DNA from: Lachnospiraceae bacterium
GTDB taxonomy: Bacteria > Bacillota > Clostridia > Lachnospirales > Lachnospiraceae
Reading direction: 5' to 3'
DNA length: 6,603 nt
NCBI GenBank assembly: GCA_017964055.1
Contig: JAGCSS010000303.1
Span: 1-6,603 of the forward strand
In this document: positions 4,802-6,603 of the stretch, piece by piece
How positions within the stretch are numbered: position 1 is the first letter of the stretch
Layout of the letters: every line of letters begins with the position of its first letter
The notes under the pieces: model-generated
What the model saw: only the letters and a program-made list of their open reading frames with translations
Told to the model about the DNA's origin: nothing
Database searches by the model: none
Program-made: the position numbers and the translations under genes

Positions 4802-5971
4802 ATGAGTGGCAGAAAGAAAAACAGCTGGATCTGGTGGGTAATTATCGCGATCGCCCTCAGTAATATGGGGCTGCTCCCGGGATTGTTCGGACTTCTCTCG
4901 GGCGCGATAGGCATCGGAGTGTTCGGTATCGCGCTGTTTGCGATCATTAAGGCGATAAAGGCACTTACGGGATCGGGCAAAAACCAGAACAGATATTATA
5001 ATCAGAACCAGACATACAATCCCGATCAGAGATACAACCCCAATCAGGCATACAACCCCAACCGGACTTATAATCCGAATCAGACCTATACTCAGGCCGG
5101 ACAGCCCGGACAGGCAGGTCAGGGAGGCTACGGGGGACAGGCAGGTCAGCCGGGACAGCCCGGACAGACTTATCAGACGTATAACGGAGCGGTGGATACC
5201 AGAGCCGGAAGCGGTTCGGCCAATCCCTACTCATCGACCTACAGATATTCTTATCCCGGACGTCAGAATAATCAAAACGTTCAGACGGTGAAGGTAAGAC
5301 CTGCGGACGAGCCGGTCAAGCTTTCACGCAGGGAGAAGAGAAAGCTCCAGAAGCAGGCGGCCATGGAGGCCGAGCTCGCAAAGGCCAGGGCGGCCGAGCA
5401 GGCCAAGATCGACGCCGAGAAAAAGGCCGAGGATCAGCGTAAGCTTCGCGAGCAGATGAAACAGGAGCAGGAGCAGTCGCTTATCGACAAGTATAAGGTC
5501 AACAAGCGTCCCCGCACCGGCGACAATGCCATCGATAAGATGCTCGATGAGGAAGAGAAGGCTATCGCCGAGATGAGACGTCTCGACGACGCCATAGAGG
5601 ATGAGAAGGTTTCGGCACAGATCGTTCACCTCGAGGACGTTACGACCAAGATCGTGGACTATGTGGTGCAGCATCCTTCCAAGAAGAACGCAGTCAGACG
5701 TTTCTTCAACTATTATCTTCCCACCACGGTAAAGCTCCTCAATTCCTATGACCGCATGGACGACGCGGGCATCTCGGGTACCAATATAGACGGTACCAAG
5801 GAGCAGGTTGAGGAGATGATGGATAAGGCGCTCGAAGCCTTCGACAAGCAGCTTGATTCGCTGTACGCGGATGAGGCCATGGATGTTTCGTCGGAGATCA
5901 AGGTCATGGAGAACCTGCTCGCGCAGGAGGGCCTCACCGACGAGATGAACATTACACAGTTGAAATTATAA
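4802..5971 (+). CDS. xpaC: XpaC-family membrane-anchored protein with repeat linker
   Basis: Member of the XpaC family (often labelled 5-bromo-4-chloroindolyl phosphate hydrolysis protein, a name from a plate phenotype; its real activity is uncertain). Length is 389 residues, whereas the Bacillus protein is roughly 200. In order: short basic N-terminus; two hydrophobic segments at about 9-25 and 28-55, probably a membrane hairpin; a Tyr/Asn/Pro/Gln- and Gly/Gln-rich linker at 61-125; a further Ser/Tyr/Asn-rich stretch to about 160; a strongly charged coiled-coil-like region at about 174-230; and the XpaC core at about 240-385. The core is recognised from RRFFNYYLPTTVKLLNSY (299-316). ATG 4802 is the only sensible start: in-frame TAA at 4757 and no other start codon between. 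GGAG (4784-4787) lies 14 bases upstream, longer than usual, so initiation may be modest. A good promoter precedes it and TelA follows after 17 bases. Confidence 0.88.
   Translation: MSGRKKNSWIWWVIIAIALSNMGLLPGLFGLLSGAIGIGVFGIALFAIIKAIKALTGSGKNQNRYYNQNQTYNPDQRYNPNQAYNPNRTYNPNQTYTQAGQPGQAGQGGYGGQAGQPGQPGQTYQTYNGAVDTRAGSGSANPYSSTYRYSYPGRQNNQNVQTVKVRPADEPVKLSRREKRKLQKQAAMEAELAKARAAEQAKIDAEKKAEDQRKLREQMKQEQEQSLIDKYKVNKRPRTGDNAIDKMLDEEEKAIAEMRRLDDAIEDEKVSAQIVHLEDVTTKIVDYVVQHPSKKNAVRRFFNYYLPTTVKLLNSYDRMDDAGISGTNIDGTKEQVEEMMDKALEAFDKQLDSLYADEAMDVSSEIKVMENLLAQEGLTDEMNITQLKL
5012..5083 (+). repeat. Four 18-bp coding repeats (x-Y-N-P-N/D-Q/R)
   Basis: Residues 71-94 of the XpaC protein are four hexapeptides, TYNPDQ, RYNPNQ, AYNPNR and TYNPNQ, each encoded by 18 bases. 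Synonymous codons differ between copies (for example AAT/AAC, CCC/CCG), so the array is not freshly copied. Confidence 0.85.
5096..5167 (+). repeat. Gly-Gln-Pro/Ala collagen-like coding repeat
   Basis: Residues 99-122 are built from G-Q-P and G-Q-A triplets, interrupted by GGYGG (108-112). Bases repeat as CAGGCAGGTCAG and CCGGACAG-type units. Too short and interrupted for a confident collagen helix; probably a flexible linker. Confidence 0.7.
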
Positions 5972-5975
5972 AATA

Positions 5976-5981
5976 AAGGAG
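5976..5981 (+). promoter_or_regulatory. Ribosome binding site of telA
   Basis: AAGGAG ends 7 bases before ATG 5989, a near-ideal site. It is stronger than the one of the gene before it, so TelA may be made in excess of XpaC from the shared transcript. Confidence 0.8.
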
Positions 5982-5988
5982 ATATAAG

Positions 5989-6603
5989 ATGGACGACAAT
6001 AACAACATTTCTTTAACACTTGAACCCGAGAACAATGCAGGCGTTGCGGCTCCCGATTTCGGTCTTACACTGAATCCCGTGCAGTCACCTTCGCTTGAGA
6101 CACAGACACTCCAGCAGCAGGAGGAGGCCGAGAAGGCTAAAAAGCGTGAGGCCAATGCTGTAAAGCTCGACGAGTCCATGCTCACCGAGGCTGAGCGCAA
6201 GGTAGTCGAGGAGTTCAGCCAGAAGATCGATATCACCGATTCGAATCAGGTTATGAGCTACGGTTCTTCCGCTCAGAAGAATATCGCATCCTTCTCGGAG
6301 AGCGCTCTGAAGAATGTTAAGACGCAGGACCTCGGCGAGATCGGTGAGGATCTGTCCGCTCTGGTCGTTCAGCTTAAGACCATGAACGAGGAAGAGAAGA
6401 AGGGTCTCATGGGCTTCTTCCAGAAGAAAAAGCGCGACCTCGAGGCACTGAAGGCATCCTATGCGAAGGCTGAGGTTAACGTAGACAAGATCGTTGACAA
6501 GCTTGAGAGCCACCAGGTTACCCTGATGAAGGACATCGCGATGTTCGATCAGATGTATGACCTGAACCTCAAATATTATAAGGAGCTGACGATGTACATC
6601 ATC
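5989..6603 (+). CDS. telA: TelA-family toxic anion resistance protein, 3' partial
   Basis: The N-terminal 205 codons of a TelA-family protein (YaaN in Bacillus subtilis); the frame is open at the right edge. The family is linked to tellurite resistance and, in some Firmicutes, to tolerance of cell-envelope antimicrobials; its molecular action is not settled. A low-complexity acidic/Gln-rich N-terminus (1-60) precedes the conserved region. That region begins near LTEAERKVVEEF (65-76) and continues through IDITDSNQVMSYG (80-92), the fingerprint around residue 105-119 (SALKNVKTQDLGEIG), the Lys-rich FFQKKK (143-148) and NVDKIVDKLESHQVTLMKDI (164-183). It then reaches LNLKYYKELTMYI (192-204). It is soluble and largely helical in what is visible. 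It starts 17 bases after the XpaC stop, with no terminator between, so the two are one operon, a pairing seen widely in Firmicutes. Family assignment is firm. Confidence 0.92.
   Translation, partial: MDDNNNISLTLEPENNAGVAAPDFGLTLNPVQSPSLETQTLQQQEEAEKAKKREANAVKLDESMLTEAERKVVEEFSQKIDITDSNQVMSYGSSAQKNIASFSESALKNVKTQDLGEIGEDLSALVVQLKTMNEEEKKGLMGFFQKKKRDLEALKASYAKAEVNVDKIVDKLESHQVTLMKDIAMFDQMYDLNLKYYKELTMYII

Noticed and set aside
4738..4860. A 40-codon + strand frame starting at 4738, overlapping the xpaC start
   Set aside because: No ribosome site, its ATG coincides with the predicted transcription start, and it runs out of frame into xpaC.
1..6603. CRISPR arrays, tRNA or rRNA genes, insertion sequences
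   Set aside because: I saw no regularly spaced repeat array, no tRNA or rRNA-like segment, and no transposase frame or terminal inverted repeats.

Overview
The window reads as chromosomal DNA of a Gram-positive, low-to-medium GC Clostridia-type bacterium, most likely of the Lachnospiraceae/Oscillospiraceae kind. The grounds are strong purine-rich Shine-Dalgarno sites before most starts, SigA-like promoters, a XpaC-TelA gene pair typical of Firmicutes, and an XRE-TPR regulator joined to an MFS pump. The lineage is an inference from gene content, not a database match.

Left block (1-2135, + strand, visibly AT-richer). A large gene already open at the left edge encodes a gluzincin-like zinc metallopeptidase (HEFCH motif plus a downstream YEGFGTY segment). 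Two small, clearly paralogous membrane proteins of about 91 and 92 residues follow. Each has a charged N-terminal tail, two membrane segments joined by a short turn containing a KWY-x-P motif, and a basic C-terminus. The second has its own extended -10 promoter, and the block closes with a perfect hairpin terminator at 2119-2145.

Middle block (2157-4527, - strand, GC-richer). A two-gene operon is transcribed leftward and converges on the terminator. The first gene is an XRE helix-turn-helix regulator with a TPR-like helical C-terminal region. The second is a 12-helix-type MFS efflux transporter. They overlap by 8 bases (ATGAATGA), so translation is probably coupled. The layout suggests a sensor-regulator controlling its own exporter.

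Divergent control region (4528-4801, 274 bases, no gene). It holds a -10 box for the leftward operon overlapped by a perfect inverted repeat TATACC-GTG-GGTATA, a 14-bp perfect palindrome in the regulator leader, a pair of CGGATTAA direct repeats one helical turn apart, and a good SigA promoter for the rightward operon.

Right block (4802-6603, + strand). A XpaC-family membrane-anchored protein with an unusual Tyr/Asn/Pro/Gln- and Gly/Gln-rich repeat linker is followed 17 bases later by the N-terminal 205 codons of a TelA-family (toxic anion resistance) protein, cut by the right edge. The pair is a known conserved envelope/stress-resistance operon whose biochemical role is unclear.

The least described elements are the peptidase plus tandem two-TM proteins, the autoregulatory-looking operators of the XRE-TPR/MFS operon, and the low-complexity linker of the XpaC protein. 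None is demonstrably a new system from sequence alone.
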